Origin: Blautia sp.
GTDB taxonomy: Bacteria > Bacillota > Clostridia > Lachnospirales > Lachnospiraceae
DNA length: 64,000 nucleotides
NCBI GenBank assembly: GCA_017515325.1
Contig: JAFWGA010000063.1
Span: 1-64,000 of the forward strand
Reading direction: 5' to 3'
Below are positions 1 through 9,778 of the stretch, piece by piece. The notes beneath the pieces were generated by a model. It did not search any database. It was not told where the DNA came from and was given only the letters and a program-made list of their open reading frames with translations. Made by a program: the position numbers and the translations under genes. The first letter of the stretch is position 1; the number at the start of each line of letters is the position of its first letter.

Positions 1-1
1 C

Positions 2-202
2 GGCGTAAAATACATGGGACCCACTTCCTGCCTGACCCTTCGCTACCAACCGGCCGGCAATACTATCCCTGGCCATGGCTGGCAGAATAACGAGTACATC
101 CTCGTAAACAAGCTGCTTTCCACTCATCGTAATAACTGGGCTTTCGTTTACAGCACCAAGAACGGCGGTGCCTTTGGTTATTCCGACAAGAGATACTTCT
201 AA
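2..202 (+). CDS. 3' end of a protein ending in a bacterial SH3-like domain (partial)
   Basis: An open frame enters from the left edge and stops at position 202; no start is visible, and the internal ATG at 14 has no ribosome binding site. The last 60 residues read like the second half of a bacterial SH3 (SH3b) domain: a TLRYQPA strand, a short polar loop, and a closing WAFVYSTKNGGAFGYS-type strand, comparable to the WAKVxYNGKTGYVSSKYL ending of wall-associated SH3b proteins. Such domains usually bind peptidoglycan in secreted hydrolases or surface proteins. The domain call rests on this pattern only, and the catalytic or targeting part lies outside the window. A strong hairpin follows about 55 bases after the stop, so the gene looks separate from the exporter genes downstream. 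Confidence 0.5.
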   Translation, partial: GVKYMGPTSCLTLRYQPAGNTIPGHGWQNNEYILVNKLLSTHRNNWAFVYSTKNGGAFGYSDKRYF

Positions 203-258
203 TCCTTCAAACGAATCATCTTTTTAGCATTTGCTTTGGCAATGACTGAAAATTAGTA

Positions 259-324
259 GGGACGGTTCTCCTTTTCCTGAATCTTTCAGGAAAAGTGAGA
301 GTCGTCCCTTTGGTTGTTTTTTTT
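259..324 (+). terminator. Intrinsic terminator after the SH3b-like gene
   Basis: A long hairpin with GGGAC/GTCCC outer arms and an inner CTTTTCCTGA/TCAGGAAAAG stem is followed within a few bases by a run of eight T. It separates the first gene from the NHLM cluster. The outer GGGACGGTTCT arm resembles REP-like intergenic palindromes common in Clostridia, which is an inference only. Confidence 0.75.
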
Positions 325-352
325 GATAAGGCATTTTTTCAACAGGAGAATG

Positions 353-781
353 ATGGATATGGATACAAAAGAACAGATTTTTCGAAAGGAAAGCCTGGAT
401 CGTATTTCCTCCCCGGAACAGCTGAATGATTATCTGAAAGTGACAAACCCTGGTGTATGGGCTGTTCTCGCAGCCGTAATCTTTTTTATCGTCGGTATTC
501 TGATCTGGTCTGTTTTCGGAAGGCTTACCACCACCGTGACACTGGACGGAAAGGCCGAAGACGGTATTATCACCGTCGCCTGCACCTCAGAGCAGGCCAA
601 GAACCTTGAGCCCGGCATGAAGGAAAAGATCTGGGATGAGGAAAGCACCATCCTGTCCGTTTCCGAACCCGGGAATGGAGGAATGGTCACCGTAACGCTC
701 AAAACCTCTCTTCCGGACGGTACTTATCCGGTGGAGGTCGTCACCGAAAGCATCAAGCCATTGTCATTTTTATTCTCATGA
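353..781 (+). CDS. NHLM/NHLP-type secretion accessory protein (short HlyD-like)
   Basis: The protein starts KEQIFRKESLDRISSPEQL, a conserved opening of the NHLM-system secretion protein found in front of C39-type peptide exporters. It has one transmembrane helix at about residues 25-47 (VWAVLAAVIFFIVGILIW) and an external beta-rich part ending PLSFLFS. At about 142 residues it lacks the long coiled coil of full HlyD adaptors. As I recall, short forms of this kind are usual in Clostridia, so it need not be truncated. It probably bridges the exporter to the cell exterior. The start at 353 gives AGGAG (344-348) a spacer of four; 350 and 359 are alternatives, and the open frame continues up to 314. 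The gap of 64 bases to the first ABC gene suggests one operon with the four exporter genes. Confidence 0.75.
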   Translation: MDMDTKEQIFRKESLDRISSPEQLNDYLKVTNPGVWAVLAAVIFFIVGILIWSVFGRLTTTVTLDGKAEDGIITVACTSEQAKNLEPGMKEKIWDEESTILSVSEPGNGGMVTVTLKTSLPDGTYPVEVVTESIKPLSFLFS

Positions 782-845
782 AGCAGGAAAAACTGTTATC
801 GTGCGCACCCTTACTATAAGATCTGACGGAGGATAACGATTTTCT

Positions 846-3026
846 ATGAGCAAGACACGAGTTAAGCTTCCTGTATCCGGAAAGATCGCGAGGGTACCTT
901 TCATTATGCAGATGGAGGAACTGGAATGCGGGGCCGCCGCTTTAGCTATGGTTCTGGCTTATTACGGCCGATGGGTTCCTCTGGAGCAGCTCCGGATGGA
1001 CTGCGGGATTTCCCGCGATGGCTCAAATGCCCGAAACATCATGCTTGCCGCTCGTAAGTATGGCCTGGAAGCCAAGGGATACCGGGCATCAACCAAGCAG
1101 ATCAAAGAAAACATTCCCTTCCCCTGCATTGTATTCTGGAATTTCAACCATTTTGTGGTTCTGAACGGTTTTACCAGGAAACACGCCGTGATCAATGATC
1201 CTGCCCGCGGCAAGGTAAAGGTTCCCATGGAGGAGTTCGACGAGTCCTTCACAGGGGTATGTATCCGCATTGGCCTGACAGACCAGTTTGAACCTGGAGG
1301 AAAGCGTGCCAGTATTGTCTCCTTCGCTCTGAAGCGGCTCAAGGGAAGCGGCCCCGCCTTTGCCTTTACCATCATCACCATGGCGATCACTTCCCTCTAT
1401 GGTATCATAGACGCAGGCACCTCCCGTGTCTTTCTCGACCACCTGCTCAGCGGAAGAAATCCCAACTGGCTCTATCCCTTCCTCCTTTTTCTTATCGCCC
1501 TTTCACTGATGAATCTCACTGCCGGCTGGATCGAAGCCATCTACTCTCTGCGTATCCACGGCAAGATGAATATGGTCGGCACGACCTCTTATATGTGGAA
1601 GGTTCTCCGACTGCCTATGGAGTTCTTCTCCCAGCGTTCTGCCGGTGATCTGCAGATGCGGATGGATACCAATGCCTCCGTAGCGGAAACTCTCATGACG
1701 ACCCTTATTCCTCTGGTAATCAACACCGGGATGATGTTTTTTTATCTCTTCGTGATGCTGCGCAACAGCCTGCTTCTTACCGCCATTGGTATCGGCACGC
1801 TGCTTATGAATACCGTCGTCACACAGTTGATCACCGTAAAACGGATCAACCACACCCGTGTGCAGATGCGGGACACCGGAAAACAGGTATCCTTCGCCCT
1901 TGCCGGTATCCAGACGATCGAAAATATCAAGGCCAGCGGAGCAGAGGAGGGATATTTCCGGAAATGGGCCGGCTATCAGGCCTCCGTCAATTCTGAGAAT
2001 GTGGCCATGGAGCATGAAACCCTCCTTTGGACCACCATACCCAGCATTCTTTCCCAGATCGCGGATTATGTCGTCCTCATTCTGGGCGTCTGGCTGTGCA
2101 TGCAGGGAAAGTTCACCGAGGGTCTTATTTTTGCCTTTCGGAGCTATCTTTCCCGTTTTATGAGTCCTGCCCTTAATCTGACCAGTGCCGGCCAGACCAT
2201 ACAGGAAATGCGCACCAACATGGAACGGATCGAGGACGTCATGGAATATCCCGAGGATTCCAACTGTACCAGGGAAACTCCGGACGAGGATACCAGCTAC
2301 GCCAAGCTTACCGGAAATGTGGTTCTGCACAACGTCACCTTCGGCTATTCCCGTCTCCGCGATCCACTGATCGAGAACTTCTCCATGAACCTGAAGGCCG
2401 GCAGCCGGGTGGCTTTTGTCGGATCCTCCGGCTGTGGAAAGTCTACCCTGTCCAAACTCATCTCCGGCCTGTATCAACCCTGGTCCGGTGAGATCCTTTT
2501 CGATGGAAAGAGGATTGACGAGATCGACCACAGCGTCTTTACCGGATCGCTGGCTGTTGTAGATCAGGATATTATTCTGTTTGAGGATACTATCGCCAAC
2601 AATATCAAAATGTGGGACAGATCCATTGAGGATTTTGAGATGATCCTGGCTGCCCGTGACGCCCAGCTGCATGCAGATATTATGAAACGTCCCGGAGGTT
2701 ATCAGGCCAGATTGACGGAGGACGGCAAGGATCTGTCCGGCGGCCAGCGGCAGCGTCTGGAGATCGCCAGAGTTCTGGCTCAGGATCCGACCATCATCAT
2801 TATGGATGAGGCGACCAGTGCCCTGGACGCCAAGACGGAATATGAGGTCATCAATGCGATTAAAGACAGGGGCATCACCTGTATCGTGGTGGCGCACCGG
2901 CTTTCTACCATCCGTGATTCGGATGAGATCATTGTGCTGGATCACGGGAAGGTCGTCGAGCGCGGCACTCACGAAGAGCTCTACGCCAAGGGCGGCTATT
3001 ATACCGAGCTCGTTTCCAGCGAATAA
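846..3026 (+). CDS. NHLM-type peptide export ABC transporter with C39 peptidase domain, copy 1
   Basis: This is a 726-residue fusion of an N-terminal C39 cysteine peptidase, a six-helix membrane domain and an ABC ATPase, the usual length for the family (NHLM micro ABC1). It would remove a double-glycine type leader from a ribosomal peptide and export the core. The catalytic Cys28 lies in MEELECGAA, His102 in FNHFVVL and Asp118 in INDPARG. The ATPase has Walker A GSSGCGKST from residue 526, signature LSGGQRQR from 630, and Walker B ending in Asp654-Glu655. The start at 846 follows GGAGG. The partner non-peptidase ABC gene lies 153 bases downstream, and a second such pair follows. The peptide substrate is not named by the sequence. 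Confidence 0.92.
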   Translation: MSKTRVKLPVSGKIARVPFIMQMEELECGAAALAMVLAYYGRWVPLEQLRMDCGISRDGSNARNIMLAARKYGLEAKGYRASTKQIKENIPFPCIVFWNFNHFVVLNGFTRKHAVINDPARGKVKVPMEEFDESFTGVCIRIGLTDQFEPGGKRASIVSFALKRLKGSGPAFAFTIITMAITSLYGIIDAGTSRVFLDHLLSGRNPNWLYPFLLFLIALSLMNLTAGWIEAIYSLRIHGKMNMVGTTSYMWKVLRLPMEFFSQRSAGDLQMRMDTNASVAETLMTTLIPLVINTGMMFFYLFVMLRNSLLLTAIGIGTLLMNTVVTQLITVKRINHTRVQMRDTGKQVSFALAGIQTIENIKASGAEEGYFRKWAGYQASVNSENVAMEHETLLWTTIPSILSQIADYVVLILGVWLCMQGKFTEGLIFAFRSYLSRFMSPALNLTSAGQTIQEMRTNMERIEDVMEYPEDSNCTRETPDEDTSYAKLTGNVVLHNVTFGYSRLRDPLIENFSMNLKAGSRVAFVGSSGCGKSTLSKLISGLYQPWSGEILFDGKRIDEIDHSVFTGSLAVVDQDIILFEDTIANNIKMWDRSIEDFEMILAARDAQLHADIMKRPGGYQARLTEDGKDLSGGQRQRLEIARVLAQDPTIIIMDEATSALDAKTEYEVINAIKDRGITCIVVAHRLSTIRDSDEIIVLDHGKVVERGTHEELYAKGGYYTELVSSE

Positions 3027-3179
3027 AACACGCTGCATTATCGCCGCGAATACGGCATATTTCCACTGAATCATCATAGCAGCTTCGTTGGGCAGAAGGC
3101 ACAGTCCGCAGCAGGTGCGGCTGCTCTGAGCAGTTACTGATCATGGATACAGATTGTAAGAAAGGGGAAAATTGCTGCC

Positions 3180-5363
3180 GTGGGTTGGTTTGACGAACAG
3201 ATTCGTTTGCGCAGGCTGAGTGACCAGGAAGCCTTTGATGAAGCCTTCGTTCATGCGGCCGGAGCAATCCTGGGCACCAGGATTGCCGAAGCCATGAGCG
3301 ATGACCGGGTCATCGCAAAAAATGTAATTGAAGAGATCCTGAAATATTATCACCTAAAACCGACTGCATTGCCGGAAGAAATCACAGATATTGATTCTTC
3401 CCTGGATTACCTTCTGCGTCCTCACGGACTGATGAGACGAAATGTAGACTTAAAACCCGGATGGTACAAGGAAGCTTTCGGGCCGATGATCGGCATCCTT
3501 GCCGAATCCAGAACCCCCGTAGCTCTTCTGCCATGGGGGCTGAACGGATACGCCTACAAAGATCCTCTGACCGGCAAGCGCTGCCGCCTTAACGCCAGAG
3601 AAGCTGCGAAGCTGGAAAAGGAGGCCTTGTGCTTTTATCATCCTCTTCCACAGAAGAAGCTGGGGATTAAGGATCTTTTTGCCTATATGGGATCGTGTTT
3701 TTCTCTGCGGGACCTGATCCTGGTTATCCTTCTGATGTTTGTGGGCACTTTGCTGGGTATGCTTGTTCCCCGGATCATAAGGGCGCTGATGGGGCCGGTG
3801 CTCCGCAGCCATAGTCCTCGTCTTCTGGGTGCGATTTCCATCTTCCTGATCTGCATTACCATCAGTTCCAACATTATGAGCACCCTGCAGTCCCTGATCT
3901 CGGAGCGTTTCACAAAGAAAATGGACCTGCAGGTGGAGGCCGCCGGTATGATACGCCTTCTGACTCTGCCGACCAGCTTTTTCCGCTCCTTTAGCTCCGG
4001 AGAGATTTCCAGTCGCTTGAGTTCCCTGAACGAGCTTTGCACGGTACTGATCAACACTGTGTTAAACACTGGTTTGACCTCCCTGTTTTCCCTCATGTAT
4101 ATCGGACAAATCTCCCGATTTGCTCCCAGCCTGGTCGTTCCGGCTCTTGTCATCATCCTGGCTACCGTCGTGGTTTCCACTGCTGCCACCATCCTGCAGA
4201 TGAATCTTTCCCAGAAGCAGATGGAATATTCGGCGGCAAATTCCGGTATGGCCTTTGCCCTTCTCAGCGGAATCCAGAAGATCCGTCTGGCCGGCGCTGA
4301 AAAAAGAGCATTCGCCCGCTGGCTGAATGGATATTCCCTGGAGGCCTCCATCGACTACTCTCCCCCCTTATTTGTAAAGGTTCAGTCTGTCATTATCGAA
4401 GCCATCAGCCTTGTGGGGACCATATTCTTCTACTATTACGCAATACAGGCCAAAATGCATATGGAGGATTACTATGCCTTCACCGCGGCCTATGCCATGG
4501 TCCTGGAAGCCTTTACCTCCCTGGCGGGGATCACCACCATCGTCGCCAACATCAAGCCTATCCTCACCATGGCTGAACCGATTCTTAAGGCAGTGCCGGA
4601 GGGAAACGAGGGAAGAGCCATGGTGACCTCTCTCTCGGGCAGAATCCAGCTGGACAATATTTCCTTCCGCTACAGTGACGATACGCCCTGGATTATCGAT
4701 GATCTCTCCCTGAAGATCGAACAGGGCGAGTATATCGCCATCGTCGGCCATACCGGCTGCGGCAAATCCACCTTGATGCGTCTGATGCTGGGCTTTGAAA
4801 CGCCCCAGCAGGGTGCCGTCTATTATGACGGAAGAGACCTGAAGAAGCTGGACCTGAAATCCGTCCGGCAGAAGATCGGAACGGTCATTCAGAACGGAAA
4901 CCTTTTCTCCAGTGATATTTTTTCAAACATCGCCATCTGCGCTCCCTCCCTCACCATGGAGGAAGCCTGGGAAGCAGCTGAGATTGCCGGTATCGCTGAC
5001 GATATCCACGATATGCCCATGGGAATGCATACTGTCATTTCCGAAGGCCAGGGCGGAATATCGGGCGGGCAGAGACAGCGCCTTCTGATCGCCAGGGCCA
5101 TTGCCCCCAAGCCAAAAATCCTCATGTTCGACGAGGCCACCAGTGCCCTGGACAACAAAACCCAGAAACAAGTCTCAGATGCCCTGTCTAAGCTGAACTG
5201 TACCCGCATCGTAATTGCCCACCGTCTTTCCACGATCCGCCATTGTGACAGGATCATCGTCCTGGACCACGGCCAGATCATTGAAAGCGGCAGCTACGAA
5301 GAGCTGTTAGAAAAACAGGGCTTTTTTGCCGAGCTGGTAAAACGGCAGCTGCCGGCTGCCTGA
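3180..5363 (+). CDS. NHLM-type export ABC transporter, non-peptidase partner, copy 1
   Basis: This 727-residue protein has a family-specific N-terminal region of about 165 residues (MGWFDEQIR...) instead of the C39 domain, then a membrane domain and an ABC ATPase. Walker A is GHTGCGKST from residue 523, the signature is GISGGQRQR, and Walker B is at Asp651-Glu652. It belongs to the second half-transporter type (ABC2) of NHLM systems and probably forms a heterodimer with the peptidase protein encoded upstream. A GTG start is chosen because the second copy (7592) begins with the same MGWFDEQIR, and GGGG lies ten bases upstream of the GTG. The role of the N-terminal region is not known to me. 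A 22-base gap separates it from the next peptidase ABC gene. Confidence 0.9.
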   Translation: MGWFDEQIRLRRLSDQEAFDEAFVHAAGAILGTRIAEAMSDDRVIAKNVIEEILKYYHLKPTALPEEITDIDSSLDYLLRPHGLMRRNVDLKPGWYKEAFGPMIGILAESRTPVALLPWGLNGYAYKDPLTGKRCRLNAREAAKLEKEALCFYHPLPQKKLGIKDLFAYMGSCFSLRDLILVILLMFVGTLLGMLVPRIIRALMGPVLRSHSPRLLGAISIFLICITISSNIMSTLQSLISERFTKKMDLQVEAAGMIRLLTLPTSFFRSFSSGEISSRLSSLNELCTVLINTVLNTGLTSLFSLMYIGQISRFAPSLVVPALVIILATVVVSTAATILQMNLSQKQMEYSAANSGMAFALLSGIQKIRLAGAEKRAFARWLNGYSLEASIDYSPPLFVKVQSVIIEAISLVGTIFFYYYAIQAKMHMEDYYAFTAAYAMVLEAFTSLAGITTIVANIKPILTMAEPILKAVPEGNEGRAMVTSLSGRIQLDNISFRYSDDTPWIIDDLSLKIEQGEYIAIVGHTGCGKSTLMRLMLGFETPQQGAVYYDGRDLKKLDLKSVRQKIGTVIQNGNLFSSDIFSNIAICAPSLTMEEAWEAAEIAGIADDIHDMPMGMHTVISEGQGGISGGQRQRLLIARAIAPKPKILMFDEATSALDNKTQKQVSDALSKLNCTRIVIAHRLSTIRHCDRIIVLDHGQIIESGSYEELLEKQGFFAELVKRQLPAA

Positions 5364-5385
5364 ACATGCTGTAGGGGCAGATCAT

Positions 5386-7569
5386 ATGAGTAGAAAAAAT
5401 GGTATACGGCAGCCTCTCTCCAAAGGGGCTGCCAGGGTTCCTGTGATCATGCAGATGGAGGCGCTGGAATGCTCCGCCGCCTGTCTTGCCATGGTCCTGG
5501 CTTATTATGATAAATGGATTCCTCTGGAGCAGGTCCGCCTGGACTGCGGTATCTCTCGCAACGGCTCCAATGCCAGGAACCTCCTTCTCGCTGCCCGAAG
5601 CTACGGCTTAGAGGCAGATGCCTACCGCATTGATCTGGAGGTTCTGAAGGAGCATGCGATATACCCCTGTATCGTCCATTGGGAATTCAATCACTTTGTC
5701 GTCCTGGCTGGGTTTTCAGGAAACAAAGCTGTGATCAATGATCCTGCCAGAGGAAGCCTGCGTCTGTCCATGGACGAGTTTGATCGGGCTTATACGGGCG
5801 TCTGCCTGCTTTTTTCCCCCGGTGAGAATTTCGTCCCTGACGGCAGGCCAAGGAGCACTCTTTCCTATATCCGAAAAAGGCTGTCCCATGCAGGCTCAGC
5901 CTTAGTTTTTGCCGGTCTGACTGCTCTTATTTCCTCTCTCTTTGGGGTCTTCAGCCCCGTTATGTCCCGCGTATTCTTTGACCGAATACTGACAGGGCAA
6001 AGTCCCGGATGGCTGTTTCCCTTTTTCCTTTTGCTTGCCATGCTCAGCCTTGCCTGGCTGGCGGTGGAATGGATCCGAACGGTTTTTTCCAAAAAGCTTT
6101 ACGGGAAAATGTCCGTGATCGGAACTACCTCCTATATGTGGAAGCTGCTCTGCCTCCCTATGGACTTTTTTTCTCAGCGCATGACCGGTGATCTTTTGCA
6201 GCGTCAGGCCACGGCGGTCACCGTTTCACGGACCCTGACCGAAACTGTCCTCCCACTGGTTCTTCACACCGTCATGATGGTCTTTTATCTTGCCCTGATG
6301 CTGCACTACAGTCTTATCCTGACCTTTGCCGGACTGGCCTGTGTTTTTCTGAATCTTCTGACGGCAGCGTGCCTTTCCAGAATGCGCCTGAACCTGACCA
6401 GAATTCAGCTCAGAGACAGAAGCAAGCTCTCCTCTGCCACCCTTTCCGGTATGAATATGGCTGAAACCATCAAAGCCTCCGGGGCGGAGAACGGATTCTT
6501 CCGCCTCTGGTCCGGCTATCAGGCCGCTCTGAACGCCAAGGAAGCCGCTTTTTCCGATATCAGCACCCGCCTGGAGATCCTTCCTGCCTTTTTCAGCCGG
6601 GCAGCCAATTACCTGGTTCTTTTTCTGGGAATCCGCTATGCCATGGACGGCTCCTTCACTTTGGGAATGATCGTCGCCTTTCAGGGCTTTCTGAACGCGT
6701 TTATGAGTCCTGCTTCCGAGCTGATCGACGCGGGGCGTTCTGTTCAGGAAATGCGTACCCAGCTGGAAAAGATTGAGGATGTCATGAATTATCCCAATGA
6801 TCCGTCTCTGAGAAATACCGGAATACGGGAAGATGTGGATTACTCCAAGCTCCGGGGGCAGGTGGAGCTCAGGCACATCACCTTTGGCTATTCACGGCTG
6901 GCGCCTCCTGTCGTAAAGGATTTTTCCATGACCTTGACGCCCGGATCACGGGTCGCCATCGTTGGCGGCAGCGGTTCAGGCAAATCCACCATCAGCAAGC
7001 TGATTGCCGGACTTTACCAGCCCTGGGAAGGGGAGATCCTCATTGAGGGCAATCCCATCGGAGAAATTCCCAGGGAGGTTCTTTCCGGTTCCCTGGCCGT
7101 GGTGGATCAGGAGATCATTCTCTTTGAGGATACCGTTGCCAACAATATCCGGATGTGGGATGAAACCATTGAGGATTTTGAGGTCATCCTGGCAGCCAGA
7201 GACGCGCAGCTGCACGATGATATCATTCAGCGGCCCGGCGGCTATCAGGGAATGATCGCAGAGAACGGCCGGGATCTGTCCGGCGGCCAGCGGCAGAGAA
7301 TGGAAATCGCCCGGGTGCTGGCCCAGGATCCTTCCATTATTATTCTGGATGAGGCCACCAGTGCTCTTGACGCCAAAACGGAATACGATGTGGTCAAGGC
7401 GATACAGGACCGGGGAATCACCTGTATTGTCATCGCCCATCGGCTTTCAACCATACGGAACTGTGACGAAATTCTTGTGCTGGATAAAGGTCAGGTGGCG
7501 GAACACGGAACGCACGAAGAGCTGCTGCAAAAGGGCGGCATTTATGCCGACCTGATCGCCAACAGTTAA
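5386..7569 (+). CDS. NHLM-type peptide export ABC transporter with C39 peptidase domain, copy 2
   Basis: A 727-residue paralogue of the gene at 846, with the same order of C39 peptidase, membrane helices and ATPase. The catalytic triad is kept: Cys29 in MEALECSAAC, His103 in FNHFVVL, Asp119 in INDPARG. Walker A is GGSGSGKST from residue 527 and the signature is LSGGQRQRMEIAR. Compared with copy 1, the peptidase and ATPase domains are close but the transmembrane region differs a good deal. That pattern fits an older duplication with altered substrate choice more than a recent copy, though this is inference. Spacing of 22 bases on each side shows it is part of the same transcription unit. Confidence 0.92.
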   Translation: MSRKNGIRQPLSKGAARVPVIMQMEALECSAACLAMVLAYYDKWIPLEQVRLDCGISRNGSNARNLLLAARSYGLEADAYRIDLEVLKEHAIYPCIVHWEFNHFVVLAGFSGNKAVINDPARGSLRLSMDEFDRAYTGVCLLFSPGENFVPDGRPRSTLSYIRKRLSHAGSALVFAGLTALISSLFGVFSPVMSRVFFDRILTGQSPGWLFPFFLLLAMLSLAWLAVEWIRTVFSKKLYGKMSVIGTTSYMWKLLCLPMDFFSQRMTGDLLQRQATAVTVSRTLTETVLPLVLHTVMMVFYLALMLHYSLILTFAGLACVFLNLLTAACLSRMRLNLTRIQLRDRSKLSSATLSGMNMAETIKASGAENGFFRLWSGYQAALNAKEAAFSDISTRLEILPAFFSRAANYLVLFLGIRYAMDGSFTLGMIVAFQGFLNAFMSPASELIDAGRSVQEMRTQLEKIEDVMNYPNDPSLRNTGIREDVDYSKLRGQVELRHITFGYSRLAPPVVKDFSMTLTPGSRVAIVGGSGSGKSTISKLIAGLYQPWEGEILIEGNPIGEIPREVLSGSLAVVDQEIILFEDTVANNIRMWDETIEDFEVILAARDAQLHDDIIQRPGGYQGMIAENGRDLSGGQRQRMEIARVLAQDPSIIILDEATSALDAKTEYDVVKAIQDRGITCIVIAHRLSTIRNCDEILVLDKGQVAEHGTHEELLQKGGIYADLIANS

Positions 7570-7591
7570 TAAAACAGAGGAGGAATGCCGG

Positions 7592-9778
7592 ATGGGCTGG
7601 TTTGATGAACAGATCCGGGAACGGATGAGGCGTGACCAGGACAGCTTTGAGGATGTCTTTGTGCGTGTCACCGGCTCAGTGCTGGGCAGCCGTGCCGCGT
7701 CGAAGCTGCAGCTAGGCCAGAGGGTCACCAAGGAGGCTCTTGACGATATCCTCAGGTACTATGACTACCGGCCGGTGGAGATCCCTTCCCGGATCGAAGA
7801 GGTAGGCGAACAGCTGGAGTATGTCCTGCGCCCTCTGGGACTGATGACCCGGGACGTGGTTCTGAAGAAGGGCTGGCACCGGAACGCTTCCGGCCCCATG
7901 CTTGGATTTCTCAGCGATTCCGGCAGTGTCATAGCGCTGCTTCCCGGAAAGCTCTGTGGGTACTGGTATACAGACCCTGCCAGCGGGAGAAGAGTGAGGG
8001 TCTCCGCCAGGAGGGAAAAGCTGATCTCCGAGGAGGCTTTATGCTTTTACAAGCCTCTGCCTATGAAAAAGCTGGGTGTCTCTGACCTGCTGCGCTATAT
8101 GAAAAACAGCATTTCGGGGGGAGATCTTACCCTGATCCTGCTGTCCGCCCTTGGCCTTACCCTGACTGGATTGGTGGAGCCTCTGGCCTACAAGGCTCTG
8201 GCCGGACCCATCCTTAATGCCAGAGCCGGATCTGTTCTGACCGCCATGGCTGTTTTCCTGCTGTGTGCCGCCTTTTCCTCAGAGCTGCTTGCCATGATAC
8301 ACTTTCTGCTGATAGAAAGGGTATCCCAAAAAGCCTCTCTTGATGTGGAGGCTTCCGTTATGATCAGGATTCTGTCCCTGCCTGTCAGCTTCTTCAGGAC
8401 CTGCTCTGCCGGTGAGCTCTCCACCAGGGCCGAATCGGTCGGAAATCTGTGCCGTATGCTGCTGGATACGATTCTTTCTTCCGGCCTGTCTGCGATTCTG
8501 GCTCTTATCTATCTCTTTGAGATTTTTTCCTTTACTCCCGTCCTGACCAGGCCTTGTCTTGTCATTCTTCTCGTTATGATAGGCTTCACCCTGGCGACAG
8601 CCTATTCCCAGCTAAGAGTGTCCCGGAAAAAGGTCCGGCTCTCGGCCAGGGAAACCGGTATGAGCTACGCCATGCTGAGCGGAATTCAGAAGATCAGACT
8701 TGCCGGGGCGGAAAAAAGAGCCTTCTCCCGTTGGGGAAGGCTTTATGCCCAGACTGTTGAACTGGAGTATGATCCTCCTCTTTTCCTTAAGCTTAGCGAG
8801 GTTTTCCGGATGGGAATCCTGCTGGCCGGGAACCTTCTCTTATACTATGTGGCTGCCAGCCATGGGGTTGCGCCTTCTGCAGTTTTTGCCTTTACGGCAG
8901 CCTATGGCCGGCTGATGGGAGCTTTCTCTCAGCTTTCCCGGATCTCGGTCTCTATCGGTGAAATTCCGCCTGTTCTGGAGATGGCGGAACCCATCCTGAA
9001 GGCAGAACCTGAGGTTACGGCCGAAAAAGAGGTGATATCGCGGATCTCCGGCAATATCGAGGTGGATCGGCTTTTCTTCCGCTATGAGGAAAAAATGCCG
9101 TATCTGATCAATGGTCTGTCCCTCAAGGTCAGAGCCGGGGAGTATGTCGCCATTGTCGGCAAAACAGGCTGCGGAAAATCCACTCTTTTTCGCCTGCTCC
9201 TTGGCTTTGAGAAGCCTGATAAGGGTGCGATATATTATGACGGAAGAGATCTGGAGCGGATTGACGCCCGGTCTCTTCGCAAAAAAATCGGCGTGGTCAC
9301 CCAGAACAGCCAGCTCTTCCAGGCGGATATTTTTTCCAATATTACCATATCCGCCCCCTTCCTCACCCTGGCGGATGCCTGGGATGCGGCTGAGACCGCC
9401 GGCATTGCACAGGATATCAGGGAAATGCCTATGGGAATGAACACCATGATCTCTGAAGGCGCAGGGGGCATTTCCGGAGGCCAGAAGCAGCGGATCATGA
9501 TCGCCCGGGCAATCGCTCCCAGGCCCCGGATCCTTCTTCTTGACGAAGCCACCAGCGCTTTGGACAACAAGACGCAGCGGCAGGTTGCAGAAGCCTTGGA
9601 TTCATTGAAATGCACCCGCATTGTGATTGCCCACCGTCTTTCCACCGTCCGCAACTGTGACCGAATCCTTGTCATGGATCGAGGGCGGATTGTAGAAGAG
9701 GGAAACTATCAGCAGCTGATCGAAAAAAACGGACTTTTCGCTGACCTGGTCTCACGTCAAAGGCTGGACTCTTTTTAG
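7592..9778 (+). CDS. NHLM-type export ABC transporter, non-peptidase partner, copy 2
   Basis: A 728-residue paralogue of the gene at 3180, beginning MGWFDEQIRERMRRD after GAGGAGG. It has the same N-terminal non-peptidase region, membrane domain and ATPase (Walker A GKTGCGKST from residue 523, signature ISGGQKQR, LLLDEATSALD). It probably pairs with the copy 2 peptidase transporter directly upstream. It is the last exporter gene; no terminator with a T-run on this strand is obvious in the 340 bases that follow. Both non-peptidase copies keep every ATPase motif, so neither looks inactive. Confidence 0.9.
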   Translation: MGWFDEQIRERMRRDQDSFEDVFVRVTGSVLGSRAASKLQLGQRVTKEALDDILRYYDYRPVEIPSRIEEVGEQLEYVLRPLGLMTRDVVLKKGWHRNASGPMLGFLSDSGSVIALLPGKLCGYWYTDPASGRRVRVSARREKLISEEALCFYKPLPMKKLGVSDLLRYMKNSISGGDLTLILLSALGLTLTGLVEPLAYKALAGPILNARAGSVLTAMAVFLLCAAFSSELLAMIHFLLIERVSQKASLDVEASVMIRILSLPVSFFRTCSAGELSTRAESVGNLCRMLLDTILSSGLSAILALIYLFEIFSFTPVLTRPCLVILLVMIGFTLATAYSQLRVSRKKVRLSARETGMSYAMLSGIQKIRLAGAEKRAFSRWGRLYAQTVELEYDPPLFLKLSEVFRMGILLAGNLLLYYVAASHGVAPSAVFAFTAAYGRLMGAFSQLSRISVSIGEIPPVLEMAEPILKAEPEVTAEKEVISRISGNIEVDRLFFRYEEKMPYLINGLSLKVRAGEYVAIVGKTGCGKSTLFRLLLGFEKPDKGAIYYDGRDLERIDARSLRKKIGVVTQNSQLFQADIFSNITISAPFLTLADAWDAAETAGIAQDIREMPMGMNTMISEGAGGISGGQKQRIMIARAIAPRPRILLLDEATSALDNKTQRQVAEALDSLKCTRIVIAHRLSTVRNCDRILVMDRGRIVEEGNYQQLIEKNGLFADLVSRQRLDSF

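Noticed and set aside
1503..3077. 524-codon open frame on the minus strand inside the first C39 ABC gene
   Set aside because: It is the reverse of a gene with complete peptidase and ATPase motifs; its own translation has no recognisable domain and no ribosome site.
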